From Hirsutella rhossiliensis (taxonomy: Eukaryota > Ascomycota > Sordariomycetes > Hypocreales > Ophiocordycipitaceae), in assembly GCF_020360975.1 (NCBI RefSeq), contig NW_025408671.1, positions 248,001 through 312,000 on the forward strand: DNA of 64,000 nucleotides, in the 5' to 3' direction. The position numbers and the translations under genes were made by a program. Shown piece after piece: positions 11,356 to 23,599 of this stretch; position 1 is the stretch's first letter, and every line of letters begins with the position of its first letter. Under the pieces are notes generated by a model, which did no database searches, was not told the DNA's origin, and saw only the letters and a list, made by a program, of their open reading frames with translations.

Positions 11356-14300
11356 AGTAGGGCTAATATAATTCCGACTAACTATAATAATACCTAAGAT
11401 AGCTAGCGTAAGATTCTTATATATTATAACCGCGACCTAGTATAAGGGCGGACTAGCTACGAAAAAAAGGGAGGGTTTTCCTTTAAATACTTTAGTTTTT
11501 CCTTCTTATTTAACGCTAAAGTTCTAAATACCTTTAGATAGGTTACTAGTATAGTCTTAATAATATAATAACCTAAGGTACTTTATAATAAAGAAAAATT
11601 TAAATAAAAAATAAAGCTAATAAGTAATAAAGCTTATATCTTATAACTTTATACTAAAGTTCTAGCTAAAAAGGCTAGTAATAGTACTTAACGCGCTATC
11701 TTATTATAAGTAAGATTAGCTAATAAGCGAAATAAATAAAAGGGAGATAAAGTAAGTAGTTTAAAAAAATTTAAAGACCGCGTACTTATAAGGCCGCTTA
11801 GTCCCTATTAAGGGCTAATATACTAATATACTAAAATGCTTAACTTAAGATAGGGCGGTAGTAGCGGCGCTATAAGTAAGTAGAAAAGGGGTAAGCGTAG
11901 TAGTATATATTAGCGGAGTAAGGGGGCCCGCTAAATAACTTAAGGAGGAGGCGAATAAGAGCGATAATTAACTAAAACTTAACTTAAACTTAAGCTAAAA
12001 TATACCCTAGAAATAAGCTAACCTTATATTAATACTTAACGATTAAGAGCTATAAAAAAAGTATATAAAAGCGCTAAGGAAAGATAAGAAATACTAAGCG
12101 GTATTCTAAGTAATATATAAAGAAGAGAGATCGCTAATACTAAAATAGCAATTAAAGGTATAGCTAAGTAAATATATAATTAATATTAAGAGATAGTTAT
12201 ACTTTTATAATAAGCTATAAGTACTAAGGAGGCTAAAGTACTATAAAGGAGAAAGGGCTAAGGAATAAGATATACTTTATATATAAATAGCTTAGTAGAT
12301 ATATAACTTAATAATAGTAAGATACTTAAGGAAAGAAAGGAACTTAATAATACTAGCCTAAGAATTCTTCTAGCTTAGCTAGTTAGTAATAGTAAAGTAG
12401 CTTATAGCTAACTATAAACTATATAAAAGGGGGTATATATAAAGGTAGCTTTAAAAGGGACTCTTAAAGCCCTTACTAGGACCGTCCTAACTATTTATAT
12501 ACCTATTAATAGACTTTATAGTTTAACTATCGCTAACTAAGATAAAAGGTATAAGGTACTTATAGTTAATTATAAACTAGCTAATAAAAGTAGTAACGCT
12601 TAAAGTAATATTAATAATAAGGGTAGTAGTATATATAATAAGGTTCCTTTAAGCTTAATTTTATTTTAATAAGATACTAAGGTTAATTATATTAAATAAA
12701 AGGATAAATTAAATAGGAAACTTTTAAAAGGAGTTTTATAACTAAATAAGGGTATAAAGGAAGTTAAGTTTAGTATACTACTTATAAATATATAGGTTAA
12801 CTAAGCGCGTAAACTAATAAGTATAAGTATACCTTTAAGTATATATTTATTATAGCTTAGATAACTAAGGAGTATAGCTACTATATATATAGGCTATATT
12901 AAATAACTATATAGCGTTAATAATAAGTCTAAGCTTATTTTTTACGATATATAAATATAATATTAAGCTAGTTTAAATAGTAAGGGTAAAGAGGCTACTA
13001 GTACTAAAAGTAAGGGGGGTAAGAGAGCTCGCTTAAAAGATAAGAGAGGTAACTAACTTCTTATAAACCGCTATTATTATAGTATAAGTAAGATAAAAGG
13101 AAATAGTAAATTAAAAGAAAGCATTTATAAAAAGATTTAAAGTAAGTAATAAAGTAGAAGTAAATATAGCTAAATATATAACTAACTAGCTATATAAGAA
13201 GCTTAACTAGATATATTAAAAGTATATTATAATAAAGGTAGTAAGCTTATATATAGTCGACCTTAAAATACTAAGGAGGGTATATTAGAAGCTTTATATA
13301 AAGTTTCTCTACTAAGTAATAGATAACCTATTACTTAGATAGGTAGTTAATAACTACTAACCGCTATTAGTAATTAAGGAGGATAATAAGCTTAAGTATA
13401 TTATTAAAGAGATTTAATAAGTATAGTAAAAGTAAAAAAAGAAAGGTAGATAGTAATAGGTACTTATAAAGTAATAAGGGTATATAAACCTATTATAGAA
13501 CCTATTAAATAACTTTTAAGATATAAAAGGTTTAAAGAGATTTAAGTAATAGTAAGGAAATATAAGAGAGAATAATAAAGATAAAATAAGAGAAAAGGAA
13601 TAAAAAGATAGTAGAAGATAAGGAAAGGAAAGTAAAGGATAGAAAAGGAAGAAAGAAAAAGAGGTAAGAGTAAAGGGATACTTACTAAGGAATAAGAAAA
13701 AAATAAAGAAGAACTATAGTATTAAAGGGAAATAATAAATAATAAATAAGGGATAGATATTAAATAGATAGTAATAAAGAATAAATAAAGATATAGATAA
13801 AGGTAAGATATAATAAGATAAGATATCCTAAGGATATTAACTTAATTTTAACTAACTATAAACGCCTCTTAACTACTACTTAATTACTTTAAGATATTAA
13901 GGTATATTTAGGCCTAGCGCGTAAATATAATAGTATTCTTAAGGTATATAAGTAATAGCGGAATTTTAAGAGACTAAGGAATTATATAAGACTATATAAT
14001 AAAAGGGAAGAAGGAGTATAAGGTAGGATTTTTAACGGAGTTTATTAGTAGTATATTAGTATATAAAAGAGGTATTAAAGTTAATAATCCTATCTTTATT
14101 TACTAGTAGATATATTATCTTATATAGATAATTATAGCTAAATAAAAGAACCTTTTAAGACCGGATTTAAGCTACTATATAGCCCTAAGACTAAGAAATT
14201 TAGTAATACCTTAAGTATAGCTAGAAGTATCTTAGTTCTACTAATATTTATATTTAAAGGAGGTTAGTCGTGCTAGTATTCTTAAGAGGTCTTAGCTAGT

Positions 14301-16132
14301 ATTTTAAGCTACCTTTATTTCTTTAATTCCTAATTTATAATAACTAGTAACCCGTTTAATATATAATAATATATAAAATAATAAGCGATTCTTACTTTAT
14401 AAGATAAAGTTTTATCTATAATTAATATACTACTTATTAGCTTATATAATTAGGAGAGTATATTATAGCTACTTTATTTATAAGAGGAAAATACTATTTC
14501 TTATAAGTATAAGTAAGCTTAATATACTAAAATAATAGTTAAAAATAAGTAGTAAGATAAGGTTAAAGGGGGAATAAAGTATATTTATAAAGGTCGCTTT
14601 AATAGTTATTAAATATCCTTTAAGATATATAGTCCTAAAAGGTATTAATAGTAGCGATTATATTTTTAATATACTACTATTATACTAGCGTCTTATTAAA
14701 TAAAGTTAAGAGAGAGTAATAAATAAAGAGGTAGTATAATTTAATATAAGTATAAGAAAAGTAGCTATAAGTATATAGTAACGCTTAGTTCTAGTAAGTA
14801 CTATATTATATCTTAATATTTAATAGTATTATTCGGCCTATATAAGTAAGATAGGTTAGCTGCTATATAGTAATACTATAGGTTATACTATACTTACTAA
14901 GAGATATAAGTAAACGTATTAACCAGCGTAAGGGCAGTAAAGTATAGTCGCTTAATATATAAAGAAGCAGGGTACTACTATATAGAGTAAAGAAGCTAGC
15001 GGGTATATAAAAGCCTATAATAGTTATAATATAGCGCGGCGCGGTAATAGAATTTAAGTAAAGTAGGGGCGTATATATAAAAGAAGTAAAGCTTAAAAGA
15101 GGAAAAAGAAAGAAAAAAGAAAGGGGAAAGAAAAAGGGTATTTATATTTAATAGGGTATATATATAGTTAGTAAGCTATAAGGGTATATATTTAAAAGAG
15201 AGAGGAATAAGGTAAAATAAGCGTATAAAAGGGCGGTATATAAAGGGATAGGGCGAGTATAAGGTAAAAGGAAGTAACTACGCGCGCTTAAGAAAAAAAG
15301 GAAAGTAATAATAAAAAAGTAGTAAGGGAGAAATAAGAGTACTATTAATAAAAAGGGGAAGGTAAAGGTAGTATTATAAGCTATACTTATAAAGGGCTAA
15401 GGTTATACTATAGTAGCTATACTAAAGTTAAGCTAAAGTAAACCTATATATAAGTAGAGCTTAACTTAAACTTAAGCTAAATAGCACTTAAATATAGGTT
15501 AAGCTAAGGACTAAGGAAGATAAATAACTAGCGCGACTAAGATAAAGTTTTCCTTCTTTCTCCTTAGCTTTAAATAAATAATTATTCGGCTTTATACTAC
15601 TATACTAAGTATATACTAGCCTTTAATAGCTACTATAATAACGTTTTTTATAAAAGCTAAATTACTAGTACTTTTATAAATAGCTAAAGAGTAAATAGTA
15701 TTTAGTTAGCTAATTAAAGAGCTTAGTATTAATATTAAAAGGATAATAAAGCTTTAGTATAATAACTTTTAAACTATTAAGCTTCTAACTAAATTAAGTA
15801 TAAAGCTTAAGATAAACCTTAAGTATACTAATATTTATAGATATTAGCTATATTAAAAGGTATTATAAGATTAAATATAAGTTAGCTAGATTATATTAGT
15901 AGATAACCTAGCTAATAGTATATTATTATTAAGATTACGCTAAGGACCTAGCTAGAGGTATCTAAAACTTTAATATTAAATAGGAGGGAAAAACTAAAGT
16001 ACTTAAGGGAAAACCCTCCCCTCTTTTAGTATAGGTCCGCCTTAAATAAGGTTATAATAGTAGTATATAGGAAATTTACGCGCCTTTATACCGCCGCTAG
16101 TATAGGTCCTACCTTAGTATAAACCCTAGTTA
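11356..16132 (+). mobile_element. Long-TIR DNA transposon (MULE-like), 4.8 kb
   Basis: The outer ~220 bp on each side (about 11356-11590 and 15890-16132) are inverted repeats of one another. The best-matching part around GGGAGGGTTTTCC...ACTTTAGTTTTTCC lies at 11470-11520 and inverted at 15975-16025. Both ends abut the same 9-mer, TTACTTTAT (11347-11355 and 16133-16141). Long inverted repeats with 9-bp duplications are typical of Mutator-like elements. Inside, a plus-strand RIP-broken reading frame with a Lys/Arg-rich C-terminal end (about 15060-15140) is visible, but I cannot recognise a transposase motif in it. A copia-1-family solo LTR is nested within. Confidence 0.6.
13937..14505 (+). mobile_element. 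Solo LTR of the copia-1 family (569 bp)
   Basis: It aligns throughout with the copia-1 LTRs at 31428-31995 and 37116-37683, in the same orientation. It starts TCTTAAGGTATATAAG and ends TTTCTTATA. It is bounded by the 5-bp duplication AGTAT (13932-13936 and 14506-14510). It is nested in the long-TIR element, so that element inserted first. Confidence 0.9.
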
Positions 16133-16141
16133 TTACTTTAT

Positions 16142-19100
16142 CTTATAAGCTAGCTATCTAAGCTAGCTTTAGTTTAGGTTTAAGGTCGGGCCCGACCGGT
16201 TATTATCGGGCTTCTTATAGCAGTAGTAGTTCTTATACTCCTTATAAGCCTTAGGTTACTCCCTCTTATACCCTACCTACTACCTTAGGAGGGTCTTATT
16301 ATTCCCGCCGCGATAATAAAGTAAACGTTACTACTAATAAGTTAAGCTAAGGTTATAGTTTAAAGGGCTAGTTATTAGCTCTATCTTAGTTTAGTTCTAG
16401 GTTAAGTCTTATTTAGTTATAGTCTTTTAGTAGTAAGTCTTATTTTATAGCTATTAAGGTTAGTTTAGTTAAGTTATATTAGTTTTATTTAGTCTATAGT
16501 TTAATCGGCGAGGTTTACGCTTAGTCTAGGTCTAGTTTAGTTAATACTATAGTCTTATTATTATAAGTCCTCTCCCTTCTTAGATCGCCTTAGTAAAGAA
16601 AGTAGTTAGCTAAAGTAGTTTTAGTTAGGGCCGCTTTATCTCTAATATAACCCTAGTCCTATTATCCGGTATATTTATATATAGCCTTTAAGCTAGGTTA
16701 AACTAGTAGAGCCTACCTAAGCAGAGGAACTATTACGCTAGCAGCGCTACTATCCTTTTCCCTTAAAGGCTTACTCTTATATTACCTATATCCTAGGCCT
16801 ATATTAAGAGGGACTCCCTTACTTTTACTATTAATAGATAGTTAATTATTATATAATAAATAGTATCCTATTTTTATCTATAAGTATATATTAGCGAGAC
16901 TATACTAAGGACTTATTAGTTAAAGAGGAAGTTATTAAGCCCGATCTTTCTTATATATATCTAAGTAATTACTATATTAATATACTTAAAGAAGCTCTTA
17001 TAATAGTCTAGCGTTATTGCTTTATTAAACTATAATAGGAAGTTAGTAAGGTAGAGGGTAGTTTAGTATTATTAAATTATATCTTCCTTAGTATTCTATT
17101 AAGCGGCCTATTCTTTATTTAGCCTTTTAAGCGACTTAGCTTTATTTAAGAGGTCGTTTAATCCTATCTAGCCCTAGACCCCCCTTATCTCCTCTACGAG
17201 GGGGGGTCTACCTAAAAGTAGCGCTATTAAGGGCCTACTCTCTCTTTAGCGTTGCCTCCTTTTAAGTATACCTACGACCGCGTTAAACGCGCGTTAGATT
17301 TAGCCTAGGAGCCTTAAGTCCTTTAGCCTTTAAAGGGTATCTATTATTCTTTAGTTTAAGTAGAGGTCGATTAAGGGTACCTATACCTCCGCTTTAACTT
17401 AGTAAACTAAGGTCGCGCGGTAGGCGCCCGTTACTACTTAGAGGTAGGCTAACTAGTCCTATACTTAGTCCCGCGCGATCTTATATAGTTTCCCTTTTAT
17501 AGGCGTTATCTTATAAAATATAACTATAGCGTAGGAGATTAAGGACCGGATTACCTTACTATAGACTTCCTTAACGTATAGTAAGGTATAGCCCTATATA
17601 GACGCCGTAAGCTTAGTTAAGGCTATAGTCTAGCGCTTTAACTTCGCTTAAAGCTATTTTAAGTACGCCTTTTAATATAGTTTTTAGTATACTTAAACCC
17701 TTAGTAAGCGGGCCTCTTAGACCAGAGTTACTATATCGGCTTTAAGGTAGACCGGTGTTATTACTACTTATCTCCTTTATATAAAGTATATTAACTCGCT
17801 TTTTAATAGTTTAAAAGTAACCGCGAACTTAGTCGCTTACTTTATATATACCTTCTTAGCTTCCTCTAAGTATACTACTATAGTAGCCTTATTAAGTTTA
17901 ATACTAACTATATTTATATTATCGGAGAAGTTAATAATATAAATACTATATATTATACTAAGCCTCTTATATAAAGGGGTTATATAGTATAGAAATAAGA
18001 TTAAGGATAAGGGAGAGCTTTAAGGGACTCTTATTAATACTTAAGTTAGCTTTAAGGTCCTTTTATTAAAGTAAAAGGTCGATTTTTTATTGCTTATAAG
18101 CTATCTAAGGTATCCCTTAAGCTTTAGTTCCCTTATAACCTTATTATAGTTAACTATATTAAATACGCCCTTAATATCTAGCTATAGGAATAATATAATA
18201 CCCCTTTAGGCCTAGGTCGCGCGTATTAGTTTTATTATTAATAGGATCGCTGCCTTTATAGAGCGTTCCCTCTTATTCCTTATTTATCTATTTAATAAGA
18301 TACTATTCGCCTCCGCTACTCCCGCGATCCTTTAAGCTAGTATCTACTTAAGTACTTTTCCTACTATAGGTAGGAGGGAAATTAGTCTCTATCCCTTTAT
18401 TATATAGTAAGCTTCCGGCCTCTTACCTAGCTTTTAGATAACTACTATATTTACGCTATAGAACTAACCTAAGAAATATAAGAGTTAGGTATAGGTATTA
18501 AAGATTATAGCTAGTCGATAGACTAAGGCTAGGCCGTACTTCTTAATAAACCCTAAAAGGATACTATTTAGACCCGCCGCTTTCTAGCTTACTATCTTAC
18601 CTAGCGCCGCTATAATATTAGCTAGCCGGATTTATTAGTTAACTATAAGGGTTGCCTTAGCTATAAGCTAAGGTAGCCCTTAAGTTATACCGGCCTTTAG
18701 TAAAAAGAACTTAGCGGCTAATATCTAGGCCTTCTTTTTAAAGGTTTCTATTAATTAGTCCTTACCTTTCTTAACTAATAGTAAGATATAGGTTAGTTTT
18801 AGTAGTAGCTTACTATAGAGTCTAGCCTACCTCTTTATATTTTAGAGCTTAGTATTATCGGCGCTAAATCCCTTTAAGAACTAGCGCTAGTAGGCCCTCC
18901 TCGCCTTATAAATAGCTTACTTTTAAGCTATAAACGCCTTATATAGGTCTTCTTAGTTTACCTCGCTCCTTTCCTACTTATACTTCCTCCTTACCCTCTT
19001 AGCCTCCCTTATTACCCTCTTTACCTTTAAGGTAAACTATATATTACCCTTAAGTAATACTTACCCTTAGCGCGGAACTATAGCTATCGCGATCTATACT

Positions 19101-20279
19101 AAAGTAGTAAAGATATAGTCTAGGTCTTAGTCGATATTTTTAGGCGTCTAAAGCGTTAGCTAGTATAGTCCTAGCTAAGATATAGTCTTAGCGTTAACTA
19201 GCTTTACTTTTACTTCTTTTTACCTTAGGGCCGGTTTAAGTACCTAGGCCTAAGTATCGACCTATAGTATAATAGTCTAAGGGATATAGTCTAACCTAGT
19301 TAAGTTTAAGTTAGGCCTAGTATACTATATCTTAGTCTCTAGCGTTACTTAAGCTAGGTTAATAGTACTATCCCTTTAGCTATAGAAAAATCTTATATAC
19401 TCCCCTTTTAAGGTAGTAAGTTTAAGTTATAGTCTTATCGCCTCCTATATAAGTTATATCGCATTATTTAAGGTTCTATTATATCTGTCTTAAAGCGGGT
19501 AATAGATATTAAAGTCCCTTACTATTACTATAAGGTGCTCCGGTTTAATTATACTTAGGTTATATAACGCTCTAGCCCTCGCGGCCCTTAGCGGTAAGTA
19601 AATCGCTTATAGTTTAATATTATCCCCGAAAATTACCTCGCTTTAGTTTAGTCTAGACTAAGGCGACTAAGTCCCTAGCCTAAGCCTTTTATATATATAT
19701 AGCGTATACCTCCCCTCCCTATAAACTAAGCTATAAGGCGCTGCTTTAAGGGGGGGGGGGGCGCCTCTTAGTATAGCTTTTACTTCTTATAGTACTATAA
19801 GTTAAAGCTAGCTTAGTAGTAAAGCGCTAACTAAGCTAGCTTATATTTCTTCTATATATTTTAGAATAGTACTTTTAGTTATATATAGGTAGGGTTAAGG
19901 TAAAAGGGGTCGTTTATATAAAGAGGGAGGCGCTTTATTTCCTAGTACTTCTCTATCTACTATACTTATAAATATTATTTATACTTAGTTCGGCCTCCCT
20001 AGCTCTATTAGCCGCTAGGTATCTTAAGCTCGACCTCTTATCTTAGCGTAGTTTACCTAGTCCTTACTTTTAGACCGCGGTCGATTTAAGAGCGCCCTAG
20101 GTTTTAATAGTAAGGAGTACCTATTACTCGGCGTACGTCTAAGTATTCGCGAACTATTAAGGTCGTTATAAGTAGTTTTCCCTTACCTTTTCCTAGGCTT
20201 TATTTACTATAGGGTTAGTCTAAGTCTATAATAAGTAGTCCCCTTAGTATAAGATATAGTTATAAGGGATTTCGCCCTT
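16142..20279 (-). pseudogene. LINE (Tad-like) copy C, ORF2 remnant with reverse transcriptase
   Basis: On the minus strand, 18090-18230 reads as the conserved LINE segment ending in D-I-K-G-x-F-N-x-V-N and then RELKLKGYP, with RIP stops. The reverse transcriptase active site (F/Y-x-D-D) lies at 17918-17929 and reads FSDN, the second Asp being Asn. An endonuclease domain should occupy the part nearer 20200 by analogy with Tad elements, but I could not read its motifs. The 3' end near 16142-16560 is uncertain. ORF1 lies immediately upstream at 20280-21490, making this the most complete LINE copy, about 5.3 kb. Confidence 0.8.
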
Positions 20280-21490
20280 CTTAGCCCTATATTTATCCTT
20301 ACCTTTATTATATACTATACTCCTATATTAGCTATAGAGTTATATTAATATATACCGCTTAGCGATATAGCTATATCTATAATAGTTATAGTACCTTTAT
20401 AGTTAGACCGACTTATTATAAGGTTTATATTAAAAGATTTATACTTTAAGGACTAGGCCTAGGTTATAGAGCTTATTAGCCTCCTTTAAGCTACCGACCT
20501 TAATAAGTATAGTCGTTACTATCGATATCTTAGATTAAAGGTATAGCGCTTAAGCCTAAAAGACCTTAACTTTATTCGCCTTTATAATCTTATAGAGTAA
20601 TCGCTCCCTATTTACTATTGCTACTACTAAGGGGATATTCTTAGTAATTACTATATACGCGCGGCGGGTAATTATAGCCTCTAGTTTAAATATAGCCTTA
20701 ACTTAGCCTTAGTCCTTTTAATAGGCTCTTACCGCGGTATTAAATATAACCGCGATATCTCTACTTTAAAGGCGCCTTACCGTTAAAGCGCTTATAGCTT
20801 TTAGGGCTATATTTACTACCTTTACTATATCCTTTAGTTCGCGGCTTAGGATTTTAGGCGGTGCCTTAGTAAGGACTATAATAATCTCGCGTTTATAGCG
20901 CGGTAGGACCTATTTTACTATAGCTTTATATTAGGTCGGTCCCTTAGTCTTAGCTATAACTATAGCCTAGGTTCGCTTAGGGCCCCCTAGGCCTAAAGCG
21001 ATACCTAGGCAGAGTTCTTCCTTAAATACCTCCTTAATTATATCCTAGATTATTATCTTAAAGCTCTTATCTACGTAGAGTACTACTAATAATACGCTAC
21101 TAGCGCGGCTCTTTACCTTAGAAAGCCGTTTAACTACTACCTATACCCTACTAAACTATACGCTTAGGATAAAGCTTATAAGTTTATCGTATACTACTTT
21201 TTTTATAGGGTCGCTTAGCGCTTAGACCGGTATTATATCGCTGCTTTAGGTTTATTAACTCGCCCTATTAAGGTATATAAATTTAGGTAGCGTTTCTTCG
21301 CGCTACGCGCTTTAATCGAGCTTAGTACGTTAAGGGCCGCTACTATATTTACCTACCCCTTAGCCTTAGTATCGTATTATTACTAAGGGTAATTAATACT
21401 ACTAAATTAATTCTTAGTATTAGTTAGTGTTTTAGTTATAATACGTACTTACTATAGGTATATATTAGTTTTATAAGAAGTTTTTTTAGT
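20280..21490 (-). pseudogene. LINE copy C, ORF1 remnant with zinc knuckle
   Basis: Homologous to copies A and B. The CCHC zinc knuckle lies at about 20345-20390 on the minus strand, with Cys and His codons turned to Tyr. ORF1 of this family binds element RNA. The ORF1-ORF2 order and spacing identify a two-ORF LINE. The 5' end near 21490 is placed where similarity with copy B fades. Confidence 0.7.
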
Positions 21491-21625
21491 TTTCTTATAA
21501 GGAGCTTTAGCTAATAGTATAATAAAAGCGCTTATATACTAAAAGTATTAAACCTCTATTAAGTAATTAAAACTAGTAATATAGCTTAAAGATATATTAA
21601 GAGATAATATACTTAATTACTATAT
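21491..21625. other. Short AT-rich stretch between LINE copy C and Gypsy
   Basis: RIP-affected sequence, probably the LINE 5' end plus the target-site flank of the Gypsy element. No feature seen. Confidence 0.4.
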
Positions 21626-21690
21626 TAAGGTATAATATCTCTTTATTATATATAACGACCGGTATTATTCCTAAGGGATAAACCTATTAA

Positions 21691-22165
21691 TATCGCGAAG
21701 CGTAGCCAGATTTCGTAGTTCTCGGAGATATCCCTTAGTACGAGGGACCTAGGAAGCTAAAAAACAGGTTTTAAGGAAGGAGCTAAAAGGAGGTGCAGAG
21801 AGGAGGGTAGGGGCATAAGGGGAAGCAGAAGTGGCGATGGCTTCCTATAGAGGTGGCGAGAGATAAGACGGATATGCCGGCAACGGCTAGAAAGGAGGAG
21901 AAAAACCGGCAAAAAGCTCGGTAGTTAAAGGGACATTAGTGGCTTCTTTAAGCAGGATCTTCTTTGTTAATTGAGATACTAGACGGGTATAAAGAGGGGG
22001 TTAGATAGAGGAAAGAAGGAGAATTAAGGCAATATAACAATCACTCCCCTACTGCAATTGCTGCCCCCGTAAGAATTAAATCTCTCTGCCCTGCTTGTCC
22101 GACCCCTTACTTCTAATTTTACCTTCGTGCATTTTTATATACTTCTCGTATCTCTCTTCGCGAGA
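21691..22165 (+). repeat. copia-2 5' LTR (475 bp)
   Basis: It starts TATCGCGAAG, the RIP form of TGTCGCGAAG still seen in the 3' LTR, and ends CTTCGCGAGA, giving a 10-bp imperfect terminal inverted repeat. Nearly all differences from the 3' LTR are C/T or G/A transitions, as RIP predicts. Confidence 0.93.
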
Positions 22166-22182
22166 GTTATAAGCCTAGGAGG
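22166..22182 (+). promoter_or_regulatory. copia-2 primer-binding site (half-tRNA type)
   Basis: GTTATAAGCCTAGGAGG follows the 5' LTR directly. Restoring one TpA to TpG gives GTTATGAGCC, the complement of the anticodon arm of initiator tRNA-Met (GGCTCATAAC). Copia elements are known to prime with such a half-tRNA. The same site occurs in copia-1 and in the TRIM at 52363-52759. Assignment to tRNA-Met is inferred. Confidence 0.6.
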
Positions 22183-22319
22183 AATAGTATTCCTATACCT
22201 TCCGGCTGCTGCAAAAGGCACCTTTCTTATATCCCTCGTAGCTTCCTTTTACCCCTCTTACTAGAAAAGCCGATTTTAACCGACTTTTCTACCTTTCCCC
22301 GCAACAATAACGAAAATCG

Positions 22320-23470
22320 ACTCCTCTGCCGTCCCTACGGTCCGTAGGACGATTCTTGCAGAGCCCTAAGATTAGGATAAGTAGGTAAAGGAGCTACGGG
22401 CTCGTGTAGATAGAACTATCTATAATTTAGTCTTCTCTAATAAGCAGGACCCTCTCGAGCCCCCTCTTCGTCCTAGGGCGACGGACTTTATAGAGGGAGC
22501 TTCCCTCTTCTCCGAGCTAACCTCTATATAATAGAGAGCTTTTTCTGCTGCCTTAGGCGACTACGAGAGTCACCGAAAGGAATACCTCTACGAAACGAAG
22601 CTACTAACGGCTGCTCGTACGGCGATAACGGAATCCGTTAGTGCCGTAAAGCTAATCTCTCTTCGAGAAGAAGAGACTCCTAGGCAGTGGCTTTTAAAGC
22701 TCGAGACCTCGATAGCTCCCTCGAGAGGGTATATAACTAACCGTATTAGGAAGACCTATACGGCACACCTAGGAGCTTTTTCTGCTAGGAACCTGCTAGC
22801 TTCTTCGTGGCTAGCTAAGTAGGAAGAGATCCTCGAGGAAGCTAACTAATACTTCCTAATAGAAGCTCTTTCCGGCTAGTGGCTATAGGATATATCTCTG
22901 CTAATAAAGCCTATTAGTGACGGTTACTCGACTATCTTTCGAGAAGCTAGCCGAGAACTAGACGAAGAGGCTGCCAGAGTACAATAGTAAGCAGTCTTAT
23001 TCCTTCGTGGCTAGCACTTGACCTAGAAGGATCGACCTGCAGCTGCTGCAGCCCCTGTTGCTGTGGCTCCCGCTGCTGCTGTTGCGGCTGTTGCTCCTTC
23101 GGCTCCTCCTCCCTCGAGAGCATCAACACCGTCTTTAACGGCTGCCCTAGGCCCGGCCCCGGCTCCGCCTCTTGCTCCGGGCCCGGCCCCGGTCCCGTCA
23201 GTCAGACCGGCCCGACTAGTCCCCTAATAGACCTTTCAGTCCGTTAGTCGAAAAATCAGGGAACTAGTCGAAATCGAACCTCGTCAAAATCAGCAATAAG
23301 GGGTAAAAAGGGGGGGTTTTCAAGCAGACCTTCTAGACCGGGACGAGGATTCCTCGAAGAAACGTACGGGGAGGAATCGACCTACCTACTAAGCATGCAA
23401 AAAGCCCTATCGGCTAGAAGACTGCTAGCAGGTCTTCGAGGAAAACCGACCCGAAGGAATTAACCCTTTA
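22320..23470 (+). pseudogene. copia-2 gag remnant
   Basis: This plus-strand frame contains a Pro/Ala-rich linker (about 23030-23220), and around 23380-23420 a zinc-knuckle-like Cys-x2-Cys-Lys-Lys-Pro-Tyr-x4-Cys segment in which the first Cys reads Tyr and the Trp is a stop. Gag forms the particle coat. The start codon is uncertain because stops have been introduced upstream. Confidence 0.65.
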
Positions 23471-23599
23471 AAGAGGCTACGAGAAATAATATAATAGTCT
23501 CTTAAGGAGGACCCCTCGTTGTAGAAGAAGATAGACGAGATTTAGGTTGCTAAGAAATAGCAACTAATAACGCCGCTGCCCCTATTCGAGCCGCAAATT

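Noticed and set aside
22947..23129. Gln-rich minus-strand open frame of 60 codons
   Set aside because: It is the antisense of the Pro/Ala-rich linker of copia-2 gag, and the repeats come from that linker.
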